Source: Viola odorata
Taxonomy: Eukaryota > Streptophyta > Magnoliopsida > Malpighiales > Violaceae
Length of the DNA: 64,000 nucleotides
Direction: 5' to 3'
NCBI GenBank assembly: GCA_963691705.1
Contig: OY829539.1
Span: 36,837,656-36,901,655 of the forward strand
The notes under the pieces are model-generated. The model was not told the DNA's origin and did no database searches. It saw only the letters and a list, made by a program, of their open reading frames with translations. Of the stretch, positions 33,802 to 45,913 are shown one piece after another. How positions within the stretch are numbered: the first letter of the stretch is position 1; each line of letters opens with the position of its first letter. A program made the translations under genes and the position numbers.

Positions 33802-34330
33802 CCCTAAAATTTAGGTAAAATGAGAGAGTGTGTCTAGGATCAACCGTCCTTACAAAAATCCTAAAACTAAGCTTAAATAGCCTAAAAACTAGTTAAGGGA
33901 TAAAATACAGCTAAGGAAAGAGAGTGTCAACATATGGAGAGGGTGACAGCGCATGGGAAGGAAACGCCCTTAGAGGGAATATTCTCGAATCTTCTGGAAG
34001 CGCCTGACATCTTCTGGAAATGCAAGGAATCCCGTGCGAATCTTCAGAGATTCCTCTCTTTGGCTTTCGATCTTGATCTGATGTGGATATGTCAGGGGCA
34101 CGAGAGGTCTGGTTAGCGTCGAGGGCACGACCACACTCCGCTCTTTTAGGCCTTGATGCTTCGAAGTCCGAGAAATCCTTCCAAAATCGCATGCTTTCTC
34201 TCTTTTCTTGCTTTAGGCACTGATCTGCAATAAAGATGGGAAAAGGGGCAAATCAGAAGTATTATGCTCTAGAAAAGGCCAAAATAAAGGGGAAAACCTA
34301 CACTAAAAACATGCGATCAAACATCCCTAC
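32812..34330 (-). repeat. Non-coding LTR-like element, right arm of the inverted pair
   Basis: The reverse complement aligns with 30723-32240: shared CCTTCAATCTCTGTGGTTC, the AAGACCTCTCGCGATGTCC region (33370-33390 against about 31630), the GGCAAGACAGATCT block (33290-33310 against about 31715) and GCTATTTAAGCTTAGT (near 33875). The arms are clearly diverged. A (GA)n run lies at 33770-33799. Confidence 0.6.
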
Positions 34331-35288
34331 ACTGCCCAATGTTGGCCCTTGAGCATTAATAAAACTGAAAATCACCTCATGCATAACACACAACCTCTAC
34401 CCCTTAACACACAGATTAGGCATCTCATTCGGCACGCTGCACCTAACCAAAACACATCCTGCCCTAGACAAGCACCTGCATCGGGCTGATAGGATAACGA
34501 CCCTATCAATCGAACTTTCCCAAACCAAGCCTGTTCACCAGTAGTCCTCACTTGGATATGTGTTTGCACTCACACTCGCAACAGAATATGTGTTTAGGCT
34601 AATCGCTCCAAAATGCAAATAACACAACACAAGGCAGAGTTTGCACATCAATCTGAGTATTGTAGTACACATGCGAGGGCAATCTAGCGATCAAAGAAGA
34701 CCTTGCAGAAAAAGAAAATTAAAAATAATAATAAAAATAATAATAAAAGGAACAAGAAAACGTAGGAATGGGTGCGGAGGAGAAAAGAGAAGAGAAAGGG
34801 AGAAAATAAAATAGAGGAAAAAGATGAAGGAAAAGGGAGAAAAGAAAAGAAAAGGGAAGAGAAGACAAATCTGGAGGTGGAGGGTTCCTTGGCCAGAAGG
34901 AAAGCAAATCGGTTAGTAACACCCGCTCATGAGGGCATGAAAGCGAGGGCTAGATGATAGCCTTGGCGTTCTTTTGGGGAGGAGATCTTTACTTGTGTCG
35001 GGGGAACGAGCTGGTTTCCTTTTCGCTTTGCTGTGCCTGCTCTGCTTTTATTTGATTTTTCTTGATTGATATATATATATATATTTAAAAAATAAATATA
35101 ATATAGCAGGCAGGCATGAACCTTTCTTCCTTGGCTCATTCTTTAAATTCCAAGAACTGGAGCTGGCAATCTTTCCATATTTATTCTTTGGTCGTTTGAC
35201 TTTGAGGGCTTGAAATTTTTAACTTTACTTCCCCACACTTATGTTTTGTTGTGATGAGGAAGCAATCTGGTTTTACTGTCTTGCCCTT
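34331..35288. other. Unannotated low-complexity stretch
   Basis: No gene recognised. A G/A-rich tract at about 34755-34875 and a (TA)n run at 35069-35084 account for the spurious Lys/Arg- and Phe-rich ORFs. The segment ends at the LTR start of E3. Confidence 0.5.
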
Positions 35289-35867
35289 TGATAACAATAT
35301 ACTTAACACCAAGGGCATTTTCATCTTATACCCCGCGTTAGGGGTAGAAAGCTCTTGTCCCTACCGGACATACAACCTCGAGGCCATCGCCTCTCTCCAT
35401 GCGATCAACACTGGGATGGTCGAAATCAGCGAGGGGGTCCCACACATCACTTTGTCATGACACGCGGCGTTATCCCATCCCAGGCCAAACATGGCGTCCC
35501 ATGAGGAGCATAGGTGTTACCTTGCCTAGGTAACGCATACCCCCATATATATCTAACGCAACGATAGCACACCATTGACGGGGAATGTCAACCACCTGAC
35601 ATGCCCCTTAGCGCCCTTTATGGCCGAGCCCCCCCAGAAAACACTCTACTTTTCGCCTATAAATACCCCCACAATCAAGGAAGAAGGTAAGCCTAAAATT
35701 GCTGGCCAAATCTCTGCTATTTTAACTACCAGTACTGACTTAGGCATCGGAGTGTTTACACCGGGGACCCCCTCCGGCGCTTTGCAGGTACCTCGGACGG
35801 CAACCGACGGTGAGTCCAGGAAGCCATTTTCCCATCTACCCTTCGGCAAAGAAGTCGAATCTTATCA
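35289..35867 (+). repeat. E3 5' LTR
   Basis: 579 bp. TATA-like CGCCTATAAATACC at 35655-35668, then GCATCGGAGTGTTTACACC and GGCGCTTTGCAGGTACC as in the E2 LTR in element sense. Upstream (U3) sequence differs strongly from E2, while the part after the TATA is conserved. Confidence 0.8.
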
Positions 35868-35870
35868 AAT

Positions 35871-35888
35871 TGGTGCTTTCGTTAAGAG
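35871..35888 (+). other. E3 primer-binding site
   Basis: TGGTGCTTTCGTTAAGAG begins three bases after the LTR end and differs from the E2 site at two positions. Confidence 0.65.
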
Positions 35889-35953
35889 CTTTGGTTTTAT
35901 TAAGTGAGCGTCCTTAATAGCCAAGCTCTATTTTTCTTGAAGACTGAAGGATT

Positions 35954-36227
35954 ATGGCTTCTGATTCAGATCCTGCGTTATCCCAGTCCTCTAGCCTTCC
36001 GTTTGCTACTCGCAGATGACTTTTTCCCTTCGCCACTTCTGACGCTTCTACCACAGTATAGGAAATCCCCCCGGGAATGTCAGATCTTTCCTTTGGGAAA
36101 ACAGCGGAAATGTTTATTTCCCAGACGCATACTCCTTTCTCCCAGATAGCGGGACCCAGTTATTCTACTCCCCATCCGAGGGGACCCGCGGTAGACAGCG
36201 TGGGCAATCCTTTTGTGAATTCAATAT
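35954..36227 (+). pseudogene. E3 gag start, interrupted
   Basis: ATG 35954 gives MASDSDPALSQSSSLPFATR, matching MTARSEPDRSTFSNIPFSTR of E2. It is stopped by TGA after FATRR (E2 has Arg there) and by a TAG shortly after, then readable to VGNPFVNSI where E4 interrupts it (E2: NNENPFAMEIA). Confidence 0.75.
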
Positions 36228-36780
36228 TGATAAGATTCGATCTTCGAGACGATCGGGACGATGTCTACTGTTAGTCGGAGGCACTGTAGATGACGTCGGA
36301 TCCACCTGCAAAGCGTCGGAGGGGGAACTCCGGCGTAGACACTCCGATGCTTAAGTCAGTAAGCGGTTCAAAAATAGCAGAGGGTCTGGTAGGCAGTTTT
36401 TTCGGCTTACTTGATGTTTTAAAATGAGAGAGTATTTATAGGCCGCTGGGGGCGATATCTGGGGAAAAGGCGATATCCAGGGGAGATACCGCTCTAGATG
36501 ATGTTACTGGCGATACCTGGGGATGACGTCATGGGCGATACCTGAGGTGACATCATGGGCGATGCCTCTGAGGAGGGTGCCGGGGGGCGATAACTCCATG
36601 GGTCCCCTAGGATGGGATGATGCTGTGCGTCCAGAGACGCGTGAGTCCTGGTCTACCATCCCAGAAAACACCTCACGGTCTAGTAGCGATAGCTTAAATG
36701 TCTGATAGGCTTATAGGATTCCGCCCTCGGCAGGGGTCATAATTACAGCAATGTCCTTGGGATTGTCTTGATTGTTATCA
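36228..36780 (-). repeat. E4 3' LTR
   Basis: 553 bp, TGATAAGATTC...TTGTTATCA on the + strand. TATA-like CCTATAAATAC in element sense at about 36433-36443. U3 has iterated GGCGATA(T/C)C motifs (36450-36560) and a palindromic TGACGTCA at about 36525-36532. It shares the GCATCGGAGTGTCTACGCC block with E2 and E3. Confidence 0.9.
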
Positions 36781-37792
36781 TAAGCCCAACTGAAAACGAG
36801 CCTGGGTGTTTACCAAGAGCTATCATTCCCTATCCATGTCTGGTATCTTAGGTGAGGGTCCTTTCCTCCTTATGGCGATATATTTGCGGAATCTCCGAGC
36901 TTCTTTGTCGCTTTTGTTATGACAAAGAACAATTGAATGTTAGGCAGCGCCTAGGTCAGATGCTTTCCTCCGAGCAAGTGGGTTCCGGTCTTTGTGCTTG
37001 TCCAAAGACTCGTCCTCATGGGGTGCCAAGGAATCAGCGAGAGACGCCGCTAACTCGTCCAGAACCATTAGGATGTCATTTTCGCCTAGCGGTATTAACA
37101 GGTCTGGGCCATCAGTAGTGCTTAGAAGGTTGCAAACTCGTCCGTGCCGTAGGAGAGTTATTGACGCTGACGGACTATTGTTGACGTTGCCGCGGACTGC
37201 GACCAGGTTCATACTGTTGGGTTAGGTTCGCATACATTCCGGGTCCATCGGCATGTCGGGCGAACTGCAAACACGTAGAGGAGATAGGCATTCTACGGAG
37301 ATATTAGTAAACTTTGTACTTACAGGGATTTTGAGGACATGCGGGTTCTTTCTTTCCTTTCCGCTCATGGAGTCAGCGATATTGACGCGGTTTTATGCCA
37401 TCAGCTGCCTATGATTTGTGAGGCTTTATACCACCAGATACCCGCGATACCAGCGAGGCTTTACACTGCCAGGAGCTACCTGCGATATCGACGCGGCCTT
37501 GCACTATGGATACCTACAATCGTACGGCTTTTACGTCATGGCTACCCATAATATCGCGCTCCTTCGCATTTTCCAGGATTCCAGCTCGTACTCCTCTCGA
37601 GTACCTGTATCATTAGCAGCATACAGACATCGATCCTCGTTCCCGCCTTAGGTACATCGGTCTTTGATGGTAACAGGGCGGCTCGTCTTTTGAGGACCTC
37701 CTCTTTCCAAAGGCCCATTTCTCGGAGCCTATAAATCTGAGAGCTTTCTTCACTCAAGCTCATCTTATCTTTTTTCTTTCGCAATCAACATC
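36781..37792. other. E4 3' flank, ~36-bp repeats and gene 1 promoter
   Basis: Begins TAAGCCCAACTGAAAAC as in E2. Loose repeats with GAGGCTTTATACCACCAG-like cores at about 37370-37520 match those of E2. TATA-like CCTATAAATCTGAGAG at 37728-37743 lies 63 bases before gene 1. No other gene. Confidence 0.55.
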
Positions 37793-38170
37793 ATGGATCA
37801 TTTGACCAAAATTTTCCTCCTTTCCAAGGGCCATACTCTCAGGAACCTCAATGATGGTGACGTCGGGTTCCTGGAGAACATGCTGATCAAGACCTCCGGG
37901 GACATCTTGGAGTTGCAAGGGATGCTGACCCCACTCCATTCCAGGCTGGGAGCTACATCTCTAGAGGATTTCAGTCCTTTAGAGAGCGTGTCGAAGCTGG
38001 CCACCTCCATCGCTCGGATTCAAGTGGTGATCGCCATGCTGCAGCATCGCAAGGACATGCTGGGGTGCTGCTTGAAGGGGATGAGGGTCACCTCTGCTGA
38101 CCTCACTCTAGTCATGGACTCCCTGAGAGACATTCCCGACATACCCGAGGATGCTGGTTCTGACGCCTGA
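37793..38170 (+). CDS. Antisense gene 1 of E4: 125-aa helical protein
   Basis: An open ORF with the same start and length as E2 gene 1 (MDHLTKIFLLSKGHTLRNL). Conserved core DGDVGFLENML, LEDFSPLESVSKL, SIARIQVVIAML and DMLGCCLKGMR; changes are scattered and mostly mild. The first of the four antisense genes, with a TATA-like box 63 bases upstream and AATAAATAAA at about 38255-38265 downstream. Function unknown. That this gene stays open while genes 3 and 4 of the same element have decayed may be chance, because it is short. Confidence 0.72.
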   Translation: MDHLTKIFLLSKGHTLRNLNDGDVGFLENMLIKTSGDILELQGMLTPLHSRLGATSLEDFSPLESVSKLATSIARIQVVIAMLQHRKDMLGCCLKGMRVTSADLTLVMDSLRDIPDIPEDAGSDA

Positions 38171-38660
38171 AGGCGGTGGCTCCCTTTGAGCCTTTTTTTC
38201 TCTTTCCTCTTTTTTTTTATATTTACGCAGCTGTACTTTCCGGCCGTTAGGCCATAATAAATAAACTGTTTTTATTATACCCTTTGTAACTATTCTTCTT
38301 CTTCAATGTGCCCTTTGTCCTTTTCCGATTGGAGGCATCCTCAGCCCAACTGAAAATGAGTCAGTCATTGGACGGCCTTTTCACGACGGTTTCCTCGCTA
38401 ACCGTTCTGCATTAATTTTGCGCCGCTGTTTTAATGTCAACTGATTGGGTAAAGTTTCAGTTTCCTCGATCTGTGGAGATTTCGACAAGAGTGACTGCAA
38501 ATCTAGATTTGCACTCCAGGTTGTACGCGTGTCAGTTCTCAAGAGTCGCGCCGAATGATCAAAAACTTCTCCCCTTTTTTGGCTATTTAAAGGGATCCCA
38601 CTCCATTTTTCCATTCATCTTCTTGCTTATTTTTCCTCTTGACAGGTTGCCTATGAGCTC

Positions 38661-39083
38661 ATGGCTGATTCTTATTTTTTGGATACTGCTGCGCGGGATT
38701 CTCCGCCAACTCCTCCGACTTCGCCAGATTCAGACAATCCTCCTTCGTCGCCTCCATGGAGGCCGTTCGTCCGCCGATGGGGTCGCAAGAGGCTGAGAAA
38801 AAATGCCTTAAAGGTGTCTGAAACGCTTTCCAATTCTTTCGCCCCTTCTGTTCGAAAGGGGGATGAACCATCTCTTCTTCCTCACGATTCGCCAAAAATG
38901 GCTCTCCCTGCCAGCGTGGGCGTGGAAGCGGTGACGTCATCCATCGAGGAGGAGTCCAGCCGATCAACGATACGCATAGGAAAGAGGGTTGATGAGCCTT
39001 TTCCTCCCGTCAGTAGGGAGCTATCGTTCTCAGATGATGATGTAGTTTATTGTTATGGTATCTCTTGGTCTAAGGGTGATTAG
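38661..39083 (+). CDS. Antisense gene 2 of E4: 140-aa Pro-rich protein with acidic tail
   Basis: Open from ATG 38661 (MADSYFLDTAARDS) to TAG 39081-39083. Proline-rich start (PPTPPTSPDSDNPPSSPPW), a basic patch (RRWGRKRLRKN), a Ser-rich middle and the tail SDDDVVYCYGISWSKGD shared with E2. It shows the intact form of the gene that has one premature stop in E2. It has a TATA-like CTATTTAA at 38583-38590. No known domain recognised. Confidence 0.65.
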   Translation: MADSYFLDTAARDSPPTPPTSPDSDNPPSSPPWRPFVRRWGRKRLRKNALKVSETLSNSFAPSVRKGDEPSLLPHDSPKMALPASVGVEAVTSSIEEESSRSTIRIGKRVDEPFPPVSRELSFSDDDVVYCYGISWSKGD

Positions 39084-39556
39084 TTTAGCGGGTCTTGCCT
39101 CTTTGTAGATGTCGTATGGCTTTTCAAAAATGAATAAGATAACGCTTCATTTTCCTTTTGTCCTCCTATCGCCTTCACGCGTCATTTCTTTAAACATCAA
39201 GGGTTGCCGCGGAGGGATATCTGTTGCTGGGTGCAACCGTCCTTCGGTTTTTTGTCAGTAACCGTCTTCTCCCAAAGACATAAATGACTGTCCACGCGTC
39301 GCTTTCTGCTCCGCACGTGTTTCTCTTTTACAGGCTGTTTCTTATTCAAGTTTGACCTTTATAAGGGAACCGCTATTCTCTTTTATTACTTTTGCCAATA
39401 TTTTGAAAATTTTCACACTTTCTGTTTCTCCTATGCTTCTTTCTGCTCAAGAGAAGTTTCTGTAATTGCTCGCCGGCGCTGACGGCCTGTTTACTGGCTT
39501 TTTCGTTCCAGGTATTCTGTTCCTCTCTCGTCGTAGTTTTATTTTTCCGGTCCCTT

Positions 39557-41769
39557 ATGTCTCATATTAAATCCTCTGCGAGTGCCAAAAATCCCATAGA
39601 TCTCGAGGCTATGAGAGCTCGTAGCATTTTTTATTGTACTGAAGTTTTGAGGGCAGAATTAGAGGAGAACGGTATCACCTTCCCCTTGGGTTGCCACCCT
39701 TATATCCCTACGAAGGATATTCGACTTCATGATGCCATGTGGGGAACGTTCCGGCTGGTTTATTTCAAGATGTTCCTCTACGGATTTCATCTCCCAATCC
39801 ATACTTCTCTGATGAAGCTGCTAAATCATTACGATCTCAATCCCGTATAAATAACTCCGCCTTCCTAGTGTGGGATTTATGCCTTTCTTCGGGCATGCTA
39901 GTGAAGCATATTTTCACTCCATCCCTCGATCTGTTCCGCACATTTTTCAGCTTGAGTTGTCGCGACTGCTTGGTAGATATCACCCCGAGATGGAATGACG
40001 CCATCGTGCAATTTTTCTGGCAGAACTTTCAAGGTTTTGAGGACAACGTGGTCAATTGGAAAAATGGCTTCTTCACCCTTCGCCTGTCGTCCCGCTGGTG
40101 GCGCGGGGGTTTTAACCGAGAGATTACTAGCGCCGCTTGGGAAAAACCAGAAGTGATGTCTAGCATTGATGTGTCCCATGTTACCGCCCTATTAGAAATA
40201 GAAGGGTCTTTTCGCATTCGGGAATTTGCTCGGTTTAGACCCTTGAAAGAGTGTGTCGTTGGTGAGTTTTTCTTTTGCCATGTTATCGCTTTGATTTGCT
40301 TGCTGCATTAACATGCTTCGCTGGCAGGTAGCACTGGGGGTCGTTCCTCCGGGGGGAATAACACTCCTCTAAATGTGATGCCGCTTCAGACGTTACCTCC
40401 TTCTCCACCGCCTGAAAGTTCCAGTCGTCCGACTATTCCGCCGAGGGGAAGGAGAGCTAAGACCGTCGCAACACGCAGTGCTTCCGCTCGATCTTCTCGC
40501 TTTCTTGAGAATTGGTTGCCGCCTCGGGGTAAGGGAGTGACTCCGAGTCATTCTGCGACTGGAATAGTTGACAGCGATAGCGAGAGTATGGATGTCGGTT
40601 CCGAACTACGTCACGCTACCCTTGCCTAACGAGTGAAGCTTAGGGCGAGAAAAAATGATCCCGCGGCGGAGTCAACCGAGGACGATAGTGAAGAGATGGC
40701 TGTCGAGAAGGAGCGTCTTCGAAAGAAAATCTAGAAAAAGAAGACTGGACCACCGATTCCTCCCTTGAGGGAAGTTAACGCAGTTCCTACTACGGAGGTT
40801 GACACTTCTCATGTCGCGAGTACCTCGCAAGTAGCGGAGGTTGTCAAGGTGTCTCCTGCCATTCCTTCCAAAGCTAATGAGTTTTCAGCGACGGTGGACT
40901 CACCCTTGCCGCCTGGCGGCCCTGGTTCTCTGATCTCTTCCTGTATTTCGGATGTGACCGTGCCAGTTTCGAATCCAAGTGTTCCTCCTGACCCTTCCCC
41001 GAGGAAACCTCAGCCCTTATTCCTTTCTTCAATTTCGGGCATTGGTAATTCCGCAAAAAGTTATTCTCCTCCCTATATCGCCAATCTTTCCCCTCAAAGT
41101 CCTCAAGGAAATGTCGCATACTAGCTGGATCTATCATCTTTTGGGACTAATGGGCTTCGCGCTTTAGGGATATCGGATCCGCTATCGCGAGACGAGCCAG
41201 TAGGTTCTATAGTGGGCCAAATGTTCAGTTCTTCGAAGGACAAGGAAGAGTTCTTGTGACATCCCCCTGAAGTTCAGCACTCACGCCTTCTGAACGACAT
41301 GTTGGCCAGTTTCCGCGAGCTGCACTATTTTCTCGAGGATCAGAGCGACAAAGTTCGGCGCTCTCCCGGTTCGAAAGAATAACTAGACACCGCTTTGGCG
41401 AAGGTAACAGAGCTGTCAAAGCTTCAAGATTGAACCCGGGCAGAGTTGACTGAGTGTCGCGCCGAGCTCGCACGAGAAAAGTCAAAAGGAAAGGCTAAGA
41501 TAGAACTGCTGGAGGTGGAATTGGTGGCGGCCGACAAAAGAAACTCTTTCCTCCGCGAAGAGATATTGTCCTGCGACGCGGATTTGGCCAAGGTACCCTC
41601 GAAGATAGCCGGGTGGAAAAACAAGATCCTGGAAGTCTGTATCGTCGGATTTACAGATTTCCATCGCCAGGGAACTGTTGATCCATCTAAGTTGGCTGAT
41701 TACGCCTCCAAGAAGTTGAAGGATTTAAGCGAAAGCGAGGGAGATCTTCTTTCTTTCAGAGAGGAGTAG
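39557..41769 (+). pseudogene. Antisense gene 3 of E4, decayed PF04195-like gene
   Basis: Collinear with E2 gene 3 from ATG 39557 to the TAG at 41767-41769. Damage: TAA at 39848-39850, a TAG a few codons later where E2 has Trp, a 1-bp deletion near 39900, then stops at 40627, near 40732, 41122 and near 41258, and others before the coiled-coil region. The splice sites are kept (donor TTG^GTGAGTTTTT near 40261; acceptor CGCTGGCAG^GTAGCACT near 40328). The coiled coil is readable in 41446-41600. Confidence 0.85.
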
Positions 41770-42437
41770 GGGAAAGGTGGCCGCGATATCCGTGCCGACC
41801 AATGAATGGTCAAGGCTGACCCTTTAGAGGATTTTCCTCTTTATTTGCTTTTTCTGTCTTGTAATAACGCCTTATCGCGCAACGATATCTGTACTTTATT
41901 TGATATAATAACTGATCTTTATTTTGCTTTCCTGCGTTATCTCGAAAGCCGCCGACTTGATTAACGTCATTCTGCATTATCTCCATTGTTGCAATATCGC
42001 TCTTGTCTTATTCCAAAAAATTATTTCTGCTTTTCAGTGCATTTAATGCTCACGATCCCCTTATTAATGTGAGAGAAAAGTCGTGAGGACGTAGACACAC
42101 GTGTCCATTTTTTATGATGCCACGGGCTACCGTGCTCTAGAATTTTAGCAAAATCGAAGCGCTGTCGCGCTTCTCTAGGATTGTACTCATTGCTTGAGTC
42201 TGTTCCTTGTGACGCTCTCACGCAATGACTGCAGCGTCCGTCGTTTCCTTTGACCACTAGGGCTATAAAAACCAATACTTATTTCTTTTTCTTACTTTTA
42301 TCATCCTGCTTTCTTCATACTCTCTCTAGCCGTCTTGTTTTCTTTCCACCATTCAAGGCTCTCGAAGTGCTTTTTCTCTAAAGGTATTTCCTATTTTCTT
42401 CCATCGTCTTCTTCGTCTTTACTTTTTATTTTCTGCC

Positions 42438-44784
42438 ATGACCAAGACTGGCCGCCCTGAGTCGAAGTCTGCCGATGAGAAAAAGATGGATATTACAGTT
42501 AGCAGTATCACCTCTGAAATCACTCTCAATGAGCATTTAGCCGCACATAATGTTGTTATCCCTGACGGTTATAAGGCCACCGTTGCCCCTGAGTCGATAC
42601 GCTTGAACAACATTTTGACGGGCAAGCGTAGGGTTCTGTACGCACAAATGTTCTATTATGGTTTCTGGCTTCCCATCGACCCTTTCATAAAACAATTGCT
42701 TGTTGCCTGCGATTTGAATCCCGTCCAATTAGCCCCAAATGCATATTGTTGTGTTTGTGCCTTTCTAGAACTTTGTAAATATAAGGGGATTACTTCCCCT
42801 TCTCTTTTGTTGCTTAAGTCGGTTTTTAAGCTGATGAAGTGTCGGGGTGTGATAACGATATCGCCCCGATACGACGATGATTCCCTCAAGTCTTTTACTT
42901 GGAAACTCCTCCGCATCGAGTCTTCCGTCGAGGCTTGGAAAAATGAGTTCTTTGTGATAAATCTTCCTGAAGCTCCTGGTTCCTGGTGGCGATCTGGGTT
43001 TAACCAAGATGTCAAGGATAACGTCTCGGGCCGGCCGGAGAGCCTTCCTCAGCGGGAACAAGGCTGGCTAGACAAATTGCTTCAACTGGAAATCAGCGTT
43101 CACATCCGTTATCTAGCATGCGGGGCTGATATCAAGGACTGCGTTACACGTGAGTGTCATATCGCTTCCTTCCTTATTACCGCTGATACTAATGCTAACG
43201 TTATTTTGTGATCATGCAGCGACGGATCCCAATTACAAGCCTGAAAGTGTTAGGAGATGACTGAAAAGGGCCCAGGAGAGAGAAGAAAAAGAGAGGGCCG
43301 CCTCCACGAGAGCTACTGATAACCCAACTGTACTACCTGCTGCTTTCGTGAGCCTTGCTCAAGTATCCTCTTCCTCAGCTGGTGAGGGAAATAATGACAT
43401 CCCTTCAGGTATCCCCATCGTGACCGTCGCTGCCCCTCCTTTCAACCATCTTCTTCCAAAGTCCCTAAGGCCCTTGCCAAAGGAAAAAAGAAGAAAAGAA
43501 CGAGAAGTGTTGCCGCTCTCACTCCTTCTCCGGACGCGGCAGCTTCTTCGGAAGCGCCTCCTCTTAACACTGCTGTTGTGAGTGTGCTTTTTGGCCGCGA
43601 TATGTTGTATATTGATGTTTGTCGTTATTTCATCTATTTCTCTTATCTGCGTCTTATACTGGGTTCTTTGCAGGATACTGTTGTTGTTTCTACTTCCGTA
43701 TCTCCCATAGGCGATATGGACATGGGTTATGTGCTGGGTGGTTCCAAGAAGAGACCTCGGCCGGAGGGTGAGGGTGGAAGCTTATCCTCTACTATCGCTG
43801 CGACGGAAGTGCGACCTAACAGTGCCTTCATTTCTACGGATGTTCACCAGAATCACCCTTCTGAGTTTATGGTAAACATGGGTACGACTGAGTCTTTCGG
43901 GGCTTCGCCCAATTCTTTCGGTGGGCTTGTTCACTCATATGGTCCTAACTTGGACTATCAAGAGGATTTACAGGACTTTTCGAGCTACCATCCCCACGGT
44001 TCCTATATCGTCCAAGGGGGCCCTTCTACACAGGTTCACCCCCCCATTCCCCTGGCGTTTGTCCCTTCGAGCATTCTCTTGTCGCAGCGTTCTGGCGAAG
44101 GGGCCACCGCCTTTAATTTTGCTGCGGATCTAAGTCCAATGGGCGAGTCCGGCACTGTGACTCACCAAGTTGGCTTGTATGATTTTTGTAATACAGGCTT
44201 AGCGGCTATTGGGGGTGATGGCTCGGACAAGGTTTACGCTTTATTGGCGGCCTAGATATTATCGTCCGCGACCGATTGGGAAGCTTTCCTCTCTAAAGTT
44301 GATGATGACAAGGCGAATTCGCTGCGCTCTAGCCTCTTCACCAATTTTGTGAAGTTCCATTACTGGACAGAGCACGCACAGCGTCAGGCTGCCTCTCTTA
44401 CCGCCTCCCTGTCTGAACTTTCGTGAGAGCGAAATGAGAAGAAGAAGTTGCTGGAGGAACGCACTCAATTATTGCTGACCCAGCAAGAGCGGAAAGAGCT
44501 AAGAGTACGGTCCTGGAGAAAGAGAAGTCATCCTTGGCAAGGGAGAAAGCTGCCCTGGAGGAAAGGAAAACCGCTCTGGAAGAGGAGTCAGCCGATAAGT
44601 GTCTGTGGCATGTCGGGCGGACTGCCACTATCTTGGTTAATTGCTTCGAGGAGGTCCATGGAGTGGATGCGTATAAAGGTGAGGAGGTCACGAGGGCTTC
44701 AAACAGAAGTCTGCCGACCTCAATGAAGCGGGTTTTCGCCAAGCTAAGGTAGAAGGCTGGAAATGGAGGAACCCCGAGGGCTGA
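42438..44784 (+). pseudogene. Antisense gene 4 of E4, decayed PF04195-like gene
   Basis: Exon 1 (42438-43149) is open and close to E2 gene 4 (YGFWLPIDPFIKQLL, NAYCCVCAFLELCKYKG, WRSGFNQD). Introns 43150-43219 and 43578-43673 keep GT and AG ends. Exon 2 has TGA at about 43257-43259 where E2 has CGC (Arg), and a frame change near 43445. Exon 3 has TAG near 44254 and TGA near 44424 before the coiled coil, plus a frameshift after it. The final GW...PEG tail ends at TGA 44782-44784. Confidence 0.85.
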
Positions 44785-45913
44785 CGCATCCTAACACTTC
44801 ACCGCCTCTTTCGTAGCTATCGGGAATTGTCAGGCTTTTTGTTTTTTGCCTCCGCGGTGTTATTGTTTTGGCCTTAAAACTTGTGACCTTTCAAAGGCAT
44901 TTTCAGATGTTCAAACAGTTTATATCCTTATCACTGTCTTTCCTTTCCTTTAGTTTTCACCTTTTGAAACTCCCTTGGCGTCATTGTCGCCTTGATAATG
45001 TAATGTGTTTACTTCTTCGAGCAGGCTCCTAGTGTTTCATCAACAGAAATCACTGAGGTCAGTATCGGGTTGGTTTTCCCGGCGAGCCTCATAATATCGC
45101 CACTTATGCAATCGTCAATCTTTCCGCCGCTTGAAAAGTATTCTGCACATTTCTAATTGTAAACCATTAGTAGCATAACGGGTTACAAGAGACAGTAATT
45201 ACCCGTAGGAGCCTTTCCGCTGCCGTCATAGGGCGTTAGTACGGAAACCGCGCAAATCGCTTTTTTCTATCAGCTCTGTACTTCGCTAGGGATTACGCAT
45301 CTAGCTACTAGCTGGGATTCCGTGATTCTTTGCGTTTCCATCTTTCCACGATCGGCCTAGAAAGTGCCTCATCTTAGTGAGTCGTCAGATCAGGACAGGT
45401 CGTCACAAGGATAGGACTTTTCACCTTCAGGCGTTGTCCTCGCGTCTAGAATCATGCCCTCACTTGATGAACCGACTACACTACTCCGGTCGCTAAGGTA
45501 GGACTTTTCATTTCTAGCACGGAGTTACTATTTCCTTGGGGCGTGCCTTGTCTTAATGGGCCGTCTCCACGAGAACAGTCAGTACAAGAAAAGGACTTTT
45601 CACTCCCAAGGATTCCGGGTAGTGCCCTCACTTAGTGAGCCATCTGATCAGGACCGGCCATCACAAGGATAGGACTTTTCACTCCCGGGGGCGCTAGGGA
45701 TCTTTCAATCCCAACTCTAGTTCAAGGCATGCTGGGTCGTGCCCTCACTTAGTGAGCCGTCTGATCAGGACCGCCCATCACAAGGATAGGACTTTTCACT
45801 CCCAGGATCCCCCCTTTTTATCTGCACAAAAGCAACCACAAACACCCAAGAAAGCTCTCTCAGTGAGCGTTAGCTAAGGTTAGGCTTGGCATCAGTCAAA
45901 GGTGCAGATAAAA
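44785..45913. repeat. E4 convergent intergenic block with five-unit repeat
   Basis: Same position as the E2 block at 11535-12637. Five degenerate units at about 45366-45810 (GTGCCCTCACTTAGTGAGCC ... GGATAGGACTTTTCACTCC) keep the same order as in E2. No gene. Confidence 0.6.

Larger units (their letters stand above)
35289..36227 (+). mobile_element. E3, 5' end of a family A Tat element (LTR, primer site, gag start)
   Basis: A + strand LTR (TGATAACAATAT...CTTATCA) is followed by the family primer-binding site and the first part of gag, then is cut by the LTR of E4 at 36228. The rest should continue to the right of E4, outside the window. The gag peptide aligns with E2 gag but has stops, so the copy is dead. 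Confidence 0.8.

Noticed and set aside
35289..36780. A foldback element made of two inverted LTRs 360 bp apart
   Set aside because: The + strand LTR is followed by its own primer site and gag start, and the other LTR leads into a full collinear element, so two nested insertions explain it better.
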